A DNA stretch of 64,000 bases from Flavobacterium sediminis (GTDB lineage Bacteria; Bacteroidota; Bacteroidia; Flavobacteriales; Flavobacteriaceae): assembly GCF_003148385.1 (NCBI RefSeq), contig NZ_CP029463.1, positions 1,364,001 to 1,428,000 of the forward strand. Reading direction: 5' to 3'. Made by a program: the position numbers and the translations under genes. Shown piece by piece: positions 10,015 to 19,530 of the stretch (within the stretch, counting starts at the first letter, position 1; each line of letters starts with the position of its first letter). The notes below the pieces were generated by a model. The model was not told the origin of the DNA, searched no databases, and saw only the letters and a list, made by a program, of their open reading frames with translations.

Positions 10015-11816
10015 TCTTTTTTAGGATTCAATGTTTTGTAAAATTCGGAAATTTTTTTGGCTTTTGAAACTCCTACAACCTCAGAAATTTGCTTTTCTGA
10101 AGCTGCTTGCAATCTTTTAACACTTTTGAAATGCTTTAGTAACGTAATCATCGTTTTTTCACCGATTCCCGGAATCGTTTCCAAAGAAGTCTGTAAGGCC
10201 GACTTGCTGCGTTTATCTCTGTGATGCGTAATACCGAAACGGTGCGCTTCGTTACGCAAATGTTGTATGATCTTTAAGGTTTCCGATTTTTTATCGAGAT
10301 ACAACGGAACGGGATCTTCCGGATAAAACAACTCTTCCAATCGTTTAGCGATTCCTATGATGGCTATTTTGCCCCTCAATCCCAGATCATCCAAACTCTT
10401 CAGAGCCGATGACAATTGCCCTTTTCCTCCGTCAATGACAATAAGTTGAGGCAACGGTTGGTTCTCATCCAGTAAACGCTTGTATCTTCGGTATACCACT
10501 TCTTCCATAGAGGCAAAATCATTGGGGCCTTCAACGGTTTTGATATTAAAATGGCGGTAATCTTTTTTACTCGGCTTTCCGTCCTTAAAAACTACACAGG
10601 CCGAAACCGGATTGGTTCCCTGTATATTAGAATTATCAAAACATTCTATATGTCTCGGTTCTACAGAAAGCCGTAAGTCTTTTTTCATCTGCGCCATAAT
10701 ACGATTCGTATGCCGATCAGGATCAACAATCTTGATTTGTTTCAATTGATCTAAACGGTAATGTTTGGCGTTGCGCTCTGATAGATCGAGAATCTGTTTT
10801 TTATCTCCTAATTTAGGAACGGTTACTTTTATAGTTTCTCCTAAATCTACTTTAAACGGAACGATGATCTCTTTAGAAAGTAAATGAAAACGCTCTCTTA
10901 GTTCCACAATAGCTAATTCTAAAAGTTCCTGATCCGTCTCACTCAATTTCTTTTTTAACTCTAACGTATGTGAACGAATGATAGCACCGTGCGATATCTG
11001 CAAGAAGTTAACATAAGCCATAGTTTCATCAGAAACTATTGAAAAAACATCGATATTGGTAATCTTCGGATTTAAAATCGTTGATCTGGCCTGATAGTTC
11101 TCTAAAACTTCTATTTTATCTTTTATCTTCTGCGCTTCCTCAAATTTCATCTCTCCCGCCAGTTCCAGCATCAGGTTTCTAAAATCTTTCAGGCTCTCTT
11201 TGAAATTTCCTTTTAAAATCTCTCGTATTGCCTGTATCTGGTCTTGATAATTTTGTAAAGTCTGATAACCTTCGCAAGGACCTTTACAATTTCCTATATG
11301 GTATTCCAGGCACACCTTGTATTTTCCGGAATCAATATTTGCTTTTGACAGATCATAGTTACAGGTTCGCAACGGGTACAGTTCTTTGATCAGATCTAAA
11401 AGTGTATGAACTGTTTTACCACTGGTATACGGGCCAAAATATTCCGAACCGTCTTTAATCATTCTTCGGGTCTGAAACACTCTGGGAAAAGGTTCGTTTT
11501 TAATACAAATCCACGGATAACTTTTATCGTCCTTCAGTAATACATTATAACGCGGCTGCAATTTCTTAATTAAATTGTTCTCTAAGAGCAAAGCATCCGT
11601 TTCTGTAGGGACTACAATATGTTTAACCGAAACAATTTTTTTAACCAAGACCGTTGTTTTATAATTATCATGATGCTTGGTAAAATAGGATTGAACTCTT
11701 TTTTTAAGGTTTTTAGCCTTACCAACATATAAGATCTTTCCGTCTTTATCAAAATATTGATAAACCCCCGGACCATCGGGCAAAGTTTGTATCTGAAGTT
11801 CAAGTGGCGTTTGCAT
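10011..11816 (-). CDS. uvrC: Excinuclease ABC subunit C
   Basis: Nuclease subunit of UvrABC nucleotide-excision repair. Domains in order: an N-terminal GIY-YIG nuclease (PDGPGVYQYFDKDGKILYVGKA, residues about 12-33), a UVR motif (EMKFEEAQKIKDKIEVLE, about 205-222), an RNase H-like C-terminal nuclease domain (ECFDNSNIQGTNPVSACVVF, about 385-404; IVIDGGKGQL), and tandem helix-hairpin-helix motifs at the end (LETIPGIGEKTMITLLKHF). The length of 601 residues is normal. It overlaps the patatin gene by 4 bases, suggesting co-transcription. Confidence 0.97.
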   Translation of the reverse strand: MQTPLELQIQTLPDGPGVYQYFDKDGKILYVGKAKNLKKRVQSYFTKHHDNYKTTVLVKKIVSVKHIVVPTETDALLLENNLIKKLQPRYNVLLKDDKSYPWICIKNEPFPRVFQTRRMIKDGSEYFGPYTSGKTVHTLLDLIKELYPLRTCNYDLSKANIDSGKYKVCLEYHIGNCKGPCEGYQTLQNYQDQIQAIREILKGNFKESLKDFRNLMLELAGEMKFEEAQKIKDKIEVLENYQARSTILNPKITNIDVFSIVSDETMAYVNFLQISHGAIIRSHTLELKKKLSETDQELLELAIVELRERFHLLSKEIIVPFKVDLGETIKVTVPKLGDKKQILDLSERNAKHYRLDQLKQIKIVDPDRHTNRIMAQMKKDLRLSVEPRHIECFDNSNIQGTNPVSACVVFKDGKPSKKDYRHFNIKTVEGPNDFASMEEVVYRRYKRLLDENQPLPQLIVIDGGKGQLSSALKSLDDLGLRGKIAIIGIAKRLEELFYPEDPVPLYLDKKSETLKIIQHLRNEAHRFGITHHRDKRSKSALQTSLETIPGIGEKTMITLLKHFKSVKRLQAASEKQISEVVGVSKAKKISEFYKTLNPKKE

Positions 11817-11896
11817 GACACAAAATTACAAAATCAGCTTTAGGATTTACCAATTAAATTTTTACTTTTAGGCACTTAATACGTTATGTGATTGAT

Positions 11897-12865
11897 ATGG
11901 AGTCATTAAAACCGTTAACCCTTTTTGGCGAAAGCATTTTAGCCGGCGAAAGCAAAACTATCAGTATGGAAATTGCGAAACTTCATACTATGAATAAGCT
12001 GAAAGTGCCTATTATCATAGAGCGCTCTAAAGTTCCCGGACCAACAGTCCTTTTTTCGGCAGGGCTTCACGGCGACGAGATCAACGGAACGGAAACCGTT
12101 CGCCAGATGATCATAAAAAAACTCAACAAACCAAAACGCGGCACAATTATTTGTATTCCCATTATCAACATTTTCGGTTTTGTAAACCAAACGCGTGAAT
12201 TTCCAGACAAACGTGACCTGAACCGTGTTTTCCCCGGAAGCAAAGGTGGTTCTCTGGCCAGTCGTTTCGCTTATTACATTGTAAAAGAGATCTTACCGAA
12301 TGTAGATTATGTAATTGACTTTCATGCCGGAGGGGCTCAACGTTTTAATGCGCCTCAAATCCGCATTGAACAAGGGAAATCTGAATTAAAAGAACTGGCT
12401 GAAGTTTTTCATGCTCCTTTTACTTTATACTCTAAGAACATTTCGGGTTCATTCAGAAACACCTGCGACAAACTTGGCGTTAAAATGTTACTTTTTGAAG
12501 GAGGAAAATCACTTGACCTAAATGACGACATAACAAACGAAGCTTTGCAAGGTTCTAAACGTTTTTTAGAACATTTAGACATGTTAAACCCGAAGAAGAA
12601 AGCCTCAAAACCGCCACATTCATCTATTTATATTCAAAAATCGAACTGGATCCGAGCTAAATATTCAGGCATGTTCCATGGCATAGCCCAAATAGGCAGT
12701 TTTGTAAAAAAAGGAGACATTCTGGCTACGATTTCAGATCCTTACGGTAAAGTAGAACACAACGTTAAATCTCCTAATAACGGCTATCTGATCAATGTGA
12801 ATCACACTCCTTTTGTATACCAAGGAGATGCTATTTTTCATATCACAACAAGTCTGGACACCTAA
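11897..12865 (+). CDS. Succinylglutamate desuccinylase/aspartoacylase family protein
   Basis: Zinc carboxypeptidase-fold (M14-like) deacylase of the AstE/ASPA superfamily. The zinc site is visible as SAGLHGDEINGTETVR (HxxE, near residue 60) and DFHAGGAQR (third ligand His, near residue 145). The C-terminal third is a small beta domain that caps the active site in this family. A GTG at 11888 is also in frame, but the ATG at 11897 is preferred, giving about 322 residues. The physiological substrate is not evident. In related bacteria such proteins often act in amino-acid or peptide processing, but nothing nearby settles this. It stands alone on the plus strand, divergent from uvrC. Confidence 0.83.
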   Translation: MESLKPLTLFGESILAGESKTISMEIAKLHTMNKLKVPIIIERSKVPGPTVLFSAGLHGDEINGTETVRQMIIKKLNKPKRGTIICIPIINIFGFVNQTREFPDKRDLNRVFPGSKGGSLASRFAYYIVKEILPNVDYVIDFHAGGAQRFNAPQIRIEQGKSELKELAEVFHAPFTLYSKNISGSFRNTCDKLGVKMLLFEGGKSLDLNDDITNEALQGSKRFLEHLDMLNPKKKASKPPHSSIYIQKSNWIRAKYSGMFHGIAQIGSFVKKGDILATISDPYGKVEHNVKSPNNGYLINVNHTPFVYQGDAIFHITTSLDT

Positions 12866-12897
12866 CATTTGTCATGTTCTTTATTTTTTTAAAGCAG

Positions 12898-12905
12898 TAC
12901 CTTTG
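12898..12905 (+). promoter_or_regulatory. -7 box for the decarboxylase operon
   Basis: TACCTTTG matches TAnnTTTG and lies 14 bases before the ATG at 12920. The nearest TTTG upstream (12868-12871) is about 26 bases away, longer than the usual 19-base spacer. Confidence 0.4.
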
Positions 12906-12919
12906 TCAAAATTTTAGGT

Positions 12920-14158
12920 ATGCAATTCTGGAAAAAACTTACTCAAGAACAACGCCAACAGAGGATTCAACTGGCTTTACAGCAAAATGTCAACTTTTCA
13001 AAGGATGCTTCTTTAGGTTATCCTGCCTCAAAATTAGACAGTCGGGTATTTAATGACGATGCTCCTTTTCTAAAAGATGCTCCGACATTGCAAACCTATG
13101 TTGCTAATCCTAACAACATCGGTTGCCATACTTTCGGAACCTCTGAAAAAGCTTTCAGCGGTACTCAGGAGATCGAACGAGAAGTACTAAACGTAATTGC
13201 CGTAGATATTTTTAAAGCCAAAGAAAACGAATTTGACGGTTATATTGCTCCGGGAGGAACAGAAGCAAACATTCAGGCACTTTGGATCTTTCGTAATTAT
13301 TTCTTTAATACCTATAATGCTAAACCGGATGAAATAGCTATTTTATCTTCTGAAGACACTCATTATTCTATTCCGAAAGGTTCAAACCTTCTTCAGGTAG
13401 AATGGCTAAAGATCCCTGTTGATTTTAATACAAGAGAAATCCAAAAAGACCAACTGGAACAAATTGTAGAAAATGCTATTCAAAACGGAAAGAAATACTT
13501 TATGGCAGTGGCTAATATGGCTACTACCATGTTCGGTTCTGTTGATGATCCGGATATATATAGTACGGTTTTAGAAAGACATAATGTACCCTATAAATTA
13601 CATATAGACGGCGCTTACGGCGGGTTTGTTTACCCATTCAGTAATCCGAATTCCAACATCAATTTTTCTAATCCTAAAATTAGTTCTATTACTATTGATG
13701 CTCACAAAATGTTGCAGGCTCCTTACGGAACCGGTGTTTTTATTTGCAGAAAGGGTTTAATTGAAAATGTTCTGACCAAAGAGGCCGAATATGTTGAAGG
13801 AATGGATCTGACACTTTGCGGAAGCCGTTCGGGGGCTAATGCCGTTGCGGTCTGGATGATTTTGTTTACGTACGGCGCTTACGGTTGGTACGAAAAAATC
13901 AGTGTTCTTCAAATGAGAACTCAATTTTTATGTCAGGAACTGGATCAACTTAACATTGAATATTTCCGCGAACCTTTTATGAATCTGGTGACCATTCATT
14001 CTGAAAACATTCCTGAAACTATAGCCGAAAAATACGATTTGGTTCCGCAGCAACATAACGAACACAACAAATGGTATAAAATTGTCTTAATGGATCATGT
14101 TGAAGTAGAACATTTAACTACTTTTATAGCAGATTTGAAAGCGGCTATAAATGGATAA
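12920..14158 (+). CDS. Pyridoxal phosphate-dependent decarboxylase (group II family)
   Basis: A fold-type I PLP enzyme of 412 residues. Landmarks are the substrate/phosphate loop APGGTEANIQALW (about residue 111), HIDGAYGGFVYP with the PLP-binding Asp (about 228), and the Schiff-base lysine in ITIDAHKMLQAPYGTG (about 257). The family includes histidine, glutamate and aromatic amino-acid decarboxylases; the substrate cannot be decided from sequence, and some members act as lyases or aminotransferases. The gene overlaps the next one (5-FCL) by 8 bases. A five-G run at 13831-13835 is intact and in frame here, in contrast to the broken genes elsewhere in the window. Confidence 0.82.
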   Translation: MQFWKKLTQEQRQQRIQLALQQNVNFSKDASLGYPASKLDSRVFNDDAPFLKDAPTLQTYVANPNNIGCHTFGTSEKAFSGTQEIEREVLNVIAVDIFKAKENEFDGYIAPGGTEANIQALWIFRNYFFNTYNAKPDEIAILSSEDTHYSIPKGSNLLQVEWLKIPVDFNTREIQKDQLEQIVENAIQNGKKYFMAVANMATTMFGSVDDPDIYSTVLERHNVPYKLHIDGAYGGFVYPFSNPNSNINFSNPKISSITIDAHKMLQAPYGTGVFICRKGLIENVLTKEAEYVEGMDLTLCGSRSGANAVAVWMILFTYGAYGWYEKISVLQMRTQFLCQELDQLNIEYFREPFMNLVTIHSENIPETIAEKYDLVPQQHNEHNKWYKIVLMDHVEVEHLTTFIADLKAAING

Positions 14159-14714
14159 AAAAGAAGTACGAAAAAAGAGTAAAGAAGCACGAAAAAAACT
14201 TTCTTCAAACGATATTGAAGAAAAGAGTTTAGCGATAGCTAATAACTTATTACAACTGAATATATGGGACAAGACGTATTATCATCTCTTTTTACCTATT
14301 GTGGAACATAAAGAAGTGGATACTGAATTTATCTTGCAAATCTTAGCCGGAAAAGACAAGGAAACCGTTGTGTCAAAAAGTGATTTTGAAACCCGAAGAA
14401 TGACTCATTTTTTATTGACTGATGCTACACGAATCAAAAAAAACGAATACAATATTCCGGAACCTGTTAACGGAATTGAAGTCCCTGTATCTAAAATTGA
14501 CGTGGTCTTTGTTCCTTTATTATCCTTTGACAAACAAGGACATCGTGTAGGTTACGGAAAAGGCTTTTATGATATTTTCCTAAGTGAATGCAAACCGGAT
14601 GTTATTAAGATCGGGCTTTCGTTCTTTGAACCGGAAGAAAAAATTAAAGACATTCTGGAAACAGATATGAAACTGGATTTTTGTGTAACGGATAGTAAAA
14701 TTTATTCCTTTTAA
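14151..14714 (+). CDS. 5-formyltetrahydrofolate cyclo-ligase
   Basis: Converts 5-formyl-THF to 5,10-methenyl-THF with ATP, recycling a dead-end folate. The protein is 187 residues and has the family pattern: a basic N-terminus (MDKKEVRKKSKEARKKLS), a central PEPVNGIEVPVSKIDVVFVPLLSFD, and the ATP/phosphate loop GHRVGYGKGFYDIFL near residue 137. It overlaps the upstream PLP decarboxylase by 8 bases and is probably its operon partner. It converges with lspA across a 24-base gap. Confidence 0.92.
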   Translation: MDKKEVRKKSKEARKKLSSNDIEEKSLAIANNLLQLNIWDKTYYHLFLPIVEHKEVDTEFILQILAGKDKETVVSKSDFETRRMTHFLLTDATRIKKNEYNIPEPVNGIEVPVSKIDVVFVPLLSFDKQGHRVGYGKGFYDIFLSECKPDVIKIGLSFFEPEEKIKDILETDMKLDFCVTDSKIYSF

Positions 14715-14738
14715 GAAGAATTTTTATCCGACAAGCTC

Positions 14739-15386
14739 TTATTTTTCTTCAATACCGGCAGTAGCAGCAAGCGTTTTTTCTTCTTTACTGCCTCCAAAAG
14801 CTCTTTTGTTAAAAACGATCAAAATTCCAACGCCCACAGAAATAGCAACATCTGCTACATTGAAAATAGCATTGAAAAATGTAAAATATTTACCGCCCCA
14901 GATGGGCAACCATTCCGGCAAATTACCTTCCCAAATAGGAAAATAGAACATGTCTACCACTTCTCCGTAAAACCATTTACCGTAAGGATCTTCAGAAAAC
15001 AGCGTTGCCACCTGATGGTAACTATCGTTAAAAATGACACCGTAAAAAACAGAATCAATGATGTTTCCTACAGCTCCTGCCAAGATCAATGCAATAGCGA
15101 CAACTAAGTAATTTGAAGCTTTCTTTTTCACAGAATCCCATAACCACCAACCGATACCAAAAACGGCTATTATACGAAAAACTGTTAATGCCAACTTTCC
15201 GTAATCTCCGGGAATTACGGCTCCCCAAGCCATTCCTTCATTCTCAATAAAATGAATCTGGAACCATTCCCAACCTAATACTTTAACGGATTCTCCTAAA
15301 TAAAAATGGGTCTTGATATATATTTTGGATACTTGATCGATTATAAGGACTAAAAAAACTAAAATATAAGCTTTCTTTAATGACAT
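14739..15386 (-). CDS. lspA: Lipoprotein signal peptidase (signal peptidase II)
   Basis: Inner-membrane aspartyl protease that removes signal peptides from prolipoproteins. There are four membrane segments. The first carries FLVLIIDQVSKIYIKTHF; catalytic aspartates sit in GNIIDSVFYGVIF and FNVADVAISVGVGIL, with the family VVDMFYFP motif between. A longer reading from 15407 is possible, but a -7 box (15405-15412) overlaps that position, so the ATG at 15386 (MSLKKAYIL) is preferred. It lies downstream of the DksA/TraR gene on the same strand with about 210 bases between. Confidence 0.94.
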   Translation of the reverse strand: MSLKKAYILVFLVLIIDQVSKIYIKTHFYLGESVKVLGWEWFQIHFIENEGMAWGAVIPGDYGKLALTVFRIIAVFGIGWWLWDSVKKKASNYLVVAIALILAGAVGNIIDSVFYGVIFNDSYHQVATLFSEDPYGKWFYGEVVDMFYFPIWEGNLPEWLPIWGGKYFTFFNAIFNVADVAISVGVGILIVFNKRAFGGSKEEKTLAATAGIEEK

Positions 15387-15404
15387 ATTCTTGAATTTGA
15401 GCTG

Positions 15405-15412
15405 CAAAAGTA
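15405..15412 (-). promoter_or_regulatory. -7 box for lspA
   Basis: TACTTTTG on the minus strand matches TAnnTTTG and lies 19 bases before the chosen lspA start, which rules out the longer start at 15407. Confidence 0.5.
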
Positions 15413-15595
15413 CTGAAATTTCTACATTCCTATTTTAAAAACGAAAAAAAGTAATTTTATTGAATTAACCACTTATTTTAGCCTAATTTTAACTTTTCTA
15501 TTTACTAAAAAAAATTCCAAACTCTTCCTGCTCAACCTCGGTTAAGTCATTGGGAGTCTGGAATCTTTCCCCTAAATCGGGAATTTGTTTGTATT

Positions 15596-15976
15596 TTATC
15601 GTTGCAAATTTTTTGCTTCGATACTCATAGTGGCATGAGGAACAATTTTCAAACGCTCCTTACCAATTAATTTCCCTGTTACTTTACAAACACCATAAGT
15701 CTTGTTCTCAATTCGAATCAAGGCATTCTTTAAATCGCGGATAAACTTTTCCTGACGTATGGCTAACTGAGAATTGGCTTCTTTAGACATGGTTTCGCTT
15801 CCTTCTTCAAATGCTTTGAATGTAGGAGACGTATCGTCTGTTCCGTTATTCAAATCATTCATGTAAGCACTCTTAATCAAATCTAAATCTGCTTTCGCTT
15901 TTTCGATTTTGGCTAAAATCAACTCCTTAAATTCCGCAAGTTCAGCATCGGAATATCTTACTTTCTCGTCTACCAT
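15596..15976 (-). CDS. TraR/DksA family zinc-finger-type regulator
   Basis: A small coiled-coil protein of the DksA/TraR family, about 126 residues from MVDEKVRYSD; a start 4 codons upstream (15988) is also possible. The N-terminal two thirds are helical, with an acidic tip (LNNGTDDTSPTFKAFEEGSE). The C-terminal part YGVCKVTGKLIGKERLKIVPHAT has the DksA finger layout but only one cysteine of the usual set, as seen in the low-cysteine DksA-like class. It probably modulates RNA polymerase, though the targets are unknown. It follows ileS directly (adjacent or 4-base overlap, depending on start). Confidence 0.85.
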   Translation of the reverse strand: MVDEKVRYSDAELAEFKELILAKIEKAKADLDLIKSAYMNDLNNGTDDTSPTFKAFEEGSETMSKEANSQLAIRQEKFIRDLKNALIRIENKTYGVCKVTGKLIGKERLKIVPHATMSIEAKNLQR

Positions 15977-15984
15977 AATTTCGA

Positions 15985-18900
15985 TCATTTAGAAATTAAT
16001 ACTATTGTTTTCAAATCATCAAACTCAATTTCCGTACCATTTTCTATTTGGTCCACAAAAACAAGTTCGTTTGTTAAAGTTTCGGACTTGATGTAACCTT
16101 CATTTGCTTTAACAGCTTGTTCAATCTGATCGTTTTTTAGCAATTGAACTTTAATCTTATCGGTAACTTCAAAACCAGAATCTTTTCTGATATTTTGAAT
16201 TCTGTTCACCAGCTCTCTTGCTATACCCTCATTGCGCAGAGCATCCGTAATGGTAATGTCAAGTGCTACTGTGATACCATTTGCATTGGCTACTAACCAT
16301 CCCGGAATATCTTGTGACGAAATCTCTACATCTTCGGTTGTTAAGTTAATACTTTTTCCTGAAATGTCAAGCGTTATTTCACCTTGTCGCTCTAATGTAT
16401 TGATCTGCTCCTGAGAAAAACTCTGTATTTCTTTGGAAATCAACCCCATATCTTTACCGAAACGTGGTCCGAGTGCTTTAAAATTAGGTTTTATCTGTTT
16501 TACTAAAACCCCTGAAGCATCATCCATTAATTCCACTTCCTTAACGTTTACCTCCGCTTTAATCAAGTCTGAAACAGCTTCAATTTCAGCTTTAAAAGCA
16601 GCGTCAAGCACAGGAATCATAACCCTTTTCAACGGCTGACGTACTTTTATCATCTCTTTTTTACGCAATGACAAAACTAACGACGAAACAGTTTGCGCTT
16701 TCAACATTCTGCTTTCCAAAGATTTATCAACAAACTTTTCAACATATTTCGGAAATTCCGCCAAATGTACACTTTCAAAAGCTTCAGTTTGTGTCGTTAA
16801 AGTTAAGTCTCTGTAAAGTTTATCCATAAAGAACGGAGCCACCGGAGCTGAAAGCTTAGCTACCGTTACTAAACATGTATATAGCGTTTGGTATGCTGCG
16901 ATTTTATCCTGTGCATATTCACCTTTCCAGAAACGACGACGACATAAACGAACGTACCAGTTACTCAAATTCTCCTGAACGAAGTCAGAAATAGCTCGAG
17001 TGGCTTTTGTAGGCTCGTAATCCGCATAACATTCATCTACAAATCGGATCAACGTGTGTAACTCTGATAAGATCCAACGATCGATTTCCGGTCTTTCTTC
17101 TAACGGTACTTCTGCCTCAGCATATTTAAACCCATCGATATTAGCATATAACGCAAAGAATGAATAGGTATTATACAGGGTTCCGAAGAACTTACGACGT
17201 ACTTCTCCTACGCCCTCCAGATCAAATTTTAAATTATCCCACGGGTTAGCATTGGAGATCATATACCAACGTGTAGCATCCGGTCCGTATTCGGCTAAAG
17301 TAGTGAACGGATCGATCGCATTTCCTAAACGCTTCGACATCTTTTGTCCGTTTTTGTCTAACACTAAACCATTTGACACCACATTTTTATAGGCTACACT
17401 GTCAAAAACCAACGTTCCGATAGCGTGTAACGTATAGAACCAACCACGAGTTTGATCCACTCCTTCCGCAATAAAATCAGCCGGATAGGTTTCGTGCTTG
17501 TCTATATATTCTTTATTTTCAAAAGGATAGTGCCATTGTGCATAAGGCATAGAACCGGAATCAAACCAAACATCGATCAGATCAGATTCACGCTTCATTG
17601 GTTTTCCTGAAGGTGAAACTAACACAATATTATCAACCACATTTTTATGCAGATCCACAAGATCATAATTGGTTTCCTCCATATTTCCGATTTCAAATCC
17701 TTTATATGGATTCTCGGTCATGAAACCGGCTTCAACCGCTTTTTCAATAGCATTGAACAATTCTTCTACCGAACCGATACAAACTTCTTCTGTTTTGTCT
17801 TCTGTTCTCCAAATAGGCAATGGAATTCCCCAATAACGAGAGCGTGATAAGTTCCAGTCGTTTGCATTTTTCAACCAGTTTCCGAAACGTCCTTCTCCGG
17901 TTGCCTTAGGCTTCCAATTGATCGTTTCGTTCAATTCGAACATTCTGTCTTTTACCTCAGTTACTTTAATGAACCAAGAATCTAACGGATAGTATAAAAT
18001 AGGTTTATCGGTTCTCCAGCAATGCGGATAACTGTGTACGTATTTTTCAACTTTGAACGCTTTATTTTCTTCTTTTAAACGAATCGCTATTTCAACATCA
18101 ACTGACTTCTCAGGAGCTTCACCATCATTATAATATTCGTTTTTCACATATTTACCGGACAGATCCCCTAACCCAGCTACAAACTTACCTTGTAAGTTAA
18201 CTAGCGGAACGGGGTTGCCATTTTCGTCTAAAACTAACATTGGCGGCACTTCCGGAGTAGCTTCTTTGGCTACTTTAGCATCATCTGCACCAAAAGTTGG
18301 CGCCGTGTGAACAATACCTGTACCATCTTCTGTAGTAACAAAATCACCAGAAATTACGCGGAACGCATTTTCAGGATTTTGATATGGTAAAGCATAAGGT
18401 AATAATTGTTCGTATTTGATACCAACCAGATCAGCACCTTTAGCTTCAGCAATAATTTGATAAGGTATTTTTTTGTCTTCCGGCTTATAGTTTGCAAAAT
18501 CTTCCTCACTTTCAGCCACAAAGAATTTTCCTCCGAATTGTTTTCCAACTAATGGTTTCGCTAAAACTACATTGATTGGCTCAAAAGTATATTGATTGAA
18601 GGTTTTTACTAAAACATAATCAATTTTTGGTCCAACGGTTAATGCTGTATTACTTGGCAACGTCCAAGGTGTTGTCGTCCAAGCTAAAAAATGAATGGTT
18701 CCGAAACCTTGTAAAAAGTCAGGCAACGTTGCTTCAACTGCTTTAAATTGAGCTACAATCGTCGTATCGCTTACATCACGATACGTTCCCGGTTGGTTTA
18801 CTTCATGCGAAGACAATCCGGTTCCGGCTTTTGGCGAATACGGCTGAATGGTATATCCTTTATACAATAGGTTTTTATCGTAAATCTGTTTTAGCAACCA

Positions 18901-19386
18901 CCAAACGCTTTCCATATATTTGGGTTTATAGGTCACATACGGATCTTTCATATCTACCCAATAGCCCATTTTTTCGGTCAAATCGTTCCAAACGTCTGTA
19001 TAACGCATCACTGTACGTTTACAGGCTTCGTTGTATTCGGTTACTGAAATTTTTGTTCCGATATCTTCTTTGGTTATACCCAATTCTTTTTCGGTTCCTA
19101 ATTCTACCGGAAGTCCGTGGGTATCCCAACCTGCTTTACGTTTAACCTGGAATCCTTTTTGTGTTTTGTAACGACAGAAAATATCTTTAATAGAGCGTGC
19201 CATTACGTGGTGTATTCCCGGCAATCCGTTTGCGGATGGCGGTCCTTCGAAAAACACATAATGCGGATTTCCCTCGCGTGACGTCACACTTTTTTGAAAG
19301 ATATCGTTTTGTTTCCAAAAATCTAAGACTTCCGTTGCCAGATTAGGCAAGTCAAGTCCTTTGTATTCAGTAAATTTTGTACTCAT
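15985..19386 (-). CDS. ileS: Isoleucyl-tRNA synthetase
   Basis: Charges tRNA-Ile. At 1133 residues it is the long, eukaryotic-like (type 2) IleRS found in many Bacteroidota. Class I signatures are the HIGH-equivalent PPSANGLPGIHHVMARS near residue 50 and the KMSKS-equivalent LDKNGQKMSKRLGNAID near residue 685. The CP1 editing insert lies between (WTTTPWTLPSNTALTVGP). The anticodon-binding domain follows, with a long C-terminal extension. It is followed immediately by the DksA/TraR gene, an arrangement common in Flavobacteria. Confidence 0.97.
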   Translation of the reverse strand: MSTKFTEYKGLDLPNLATEVLDFWKQNDIFQKSVTSREGNPHYVFFEGPPSANGLPGIHHVMARSIKDIFCRYKTQKGFQVKRKAGWDTHGLPVELGTEKELGITKEDIGTKISVTEYNEACKRTVMRYTDVWNDLTEKMGYWVDMKDPYVTYKPKYMESVWWLLKQIYDKNLLYKGYTIQPYSPKAGTGLSSHEVNQPGTYRDVSDTTIVAQFKAVEATLPDFLQGFGTIHFLAWTTTPWTLPSNTALTVGPKIDYVLVKTFNQYTFEPINVVLAKPLVGKQFGGKFFVAESEEDFANYKPEDKKIPYQIIAEAKGADLVGIKYEQLLPYALPYQNPENAFRVISGDFVTTEDGTGIVHTAPTFGADDAKVAKEATPEVPPMLVLDENGNPVPLVNLQGKFVAGLGDLSGKYVKNEYYNDGEAPEKSVDVEIAIRLKEENKAFKVEKYVHSYPHCWRTDKPILYYPLDSWFIKVTEVKDRMFELNETINWKPKATGEGRFGNWLKNANDWNLSRSRYWGIPLPIWRTEDKTEEVCIGSVEELFNAIEKAVEAGFMTENPYKGFEIGNMEETNYDLVDLHKNVVDNIVLVSPSGKPMKRESDLIDVWFDSGSMPYAQWHYPFENKEYIDKHETYPADFIAEGVDQTRGWFYTLHAIGTLVFDSVAYKNVVSNGLVLDKNGQKMSKRLGNAIDPFTTLAEYGPDATRWYMISNANPWDNLKFDLEGVGEVRRKFFGTLYNTYSFFALYANIDGFKYAEAEVPLEERPEIDRWILSELHTLIRFVDECYADYEPTKATRAISDFVQENLSNWYVRLCRRRFWKGEYAQDKIAAYQTLYTCLVTVAKLSAPVAPFFMDKLYRDLTLTTQTEAFESVHLAEFPKYVEKFVDKSLESRMLKAQTVSSLVLSLRKKEMIKVRQPLKRVMIPVLDAAFKAEIEAVSDLIKAEVNVKEVELMDDASGVLVKQIKPNFKALGPRFGKDMGLISKEIQSFSQEQINTLERQGEITLDISGKSINLTTEDVEISSQDIPGWLVANANGITVALDITITDALRNEGIARELVNRIQNIRKDSGFEVTDKIKVQLLKNDQIEQAVKANEGYIKSETLTNELVFVDQIENGTEIEFDDLKTIVLISK

Positions 19387-19530
19387 TTTGTCGTTTGCTT
19401 AAATCGATTTGCGAAAGTAAGGATTTTTAATAAAAGAGAACAAAAAATAGGCTAAAGAGAGCTGATTTTTATCTGAAAACAGGAAATTTTAAGTCTTTTT
19501 TAAAATTTAAAAAGTTTGTTTCTTTAAATG

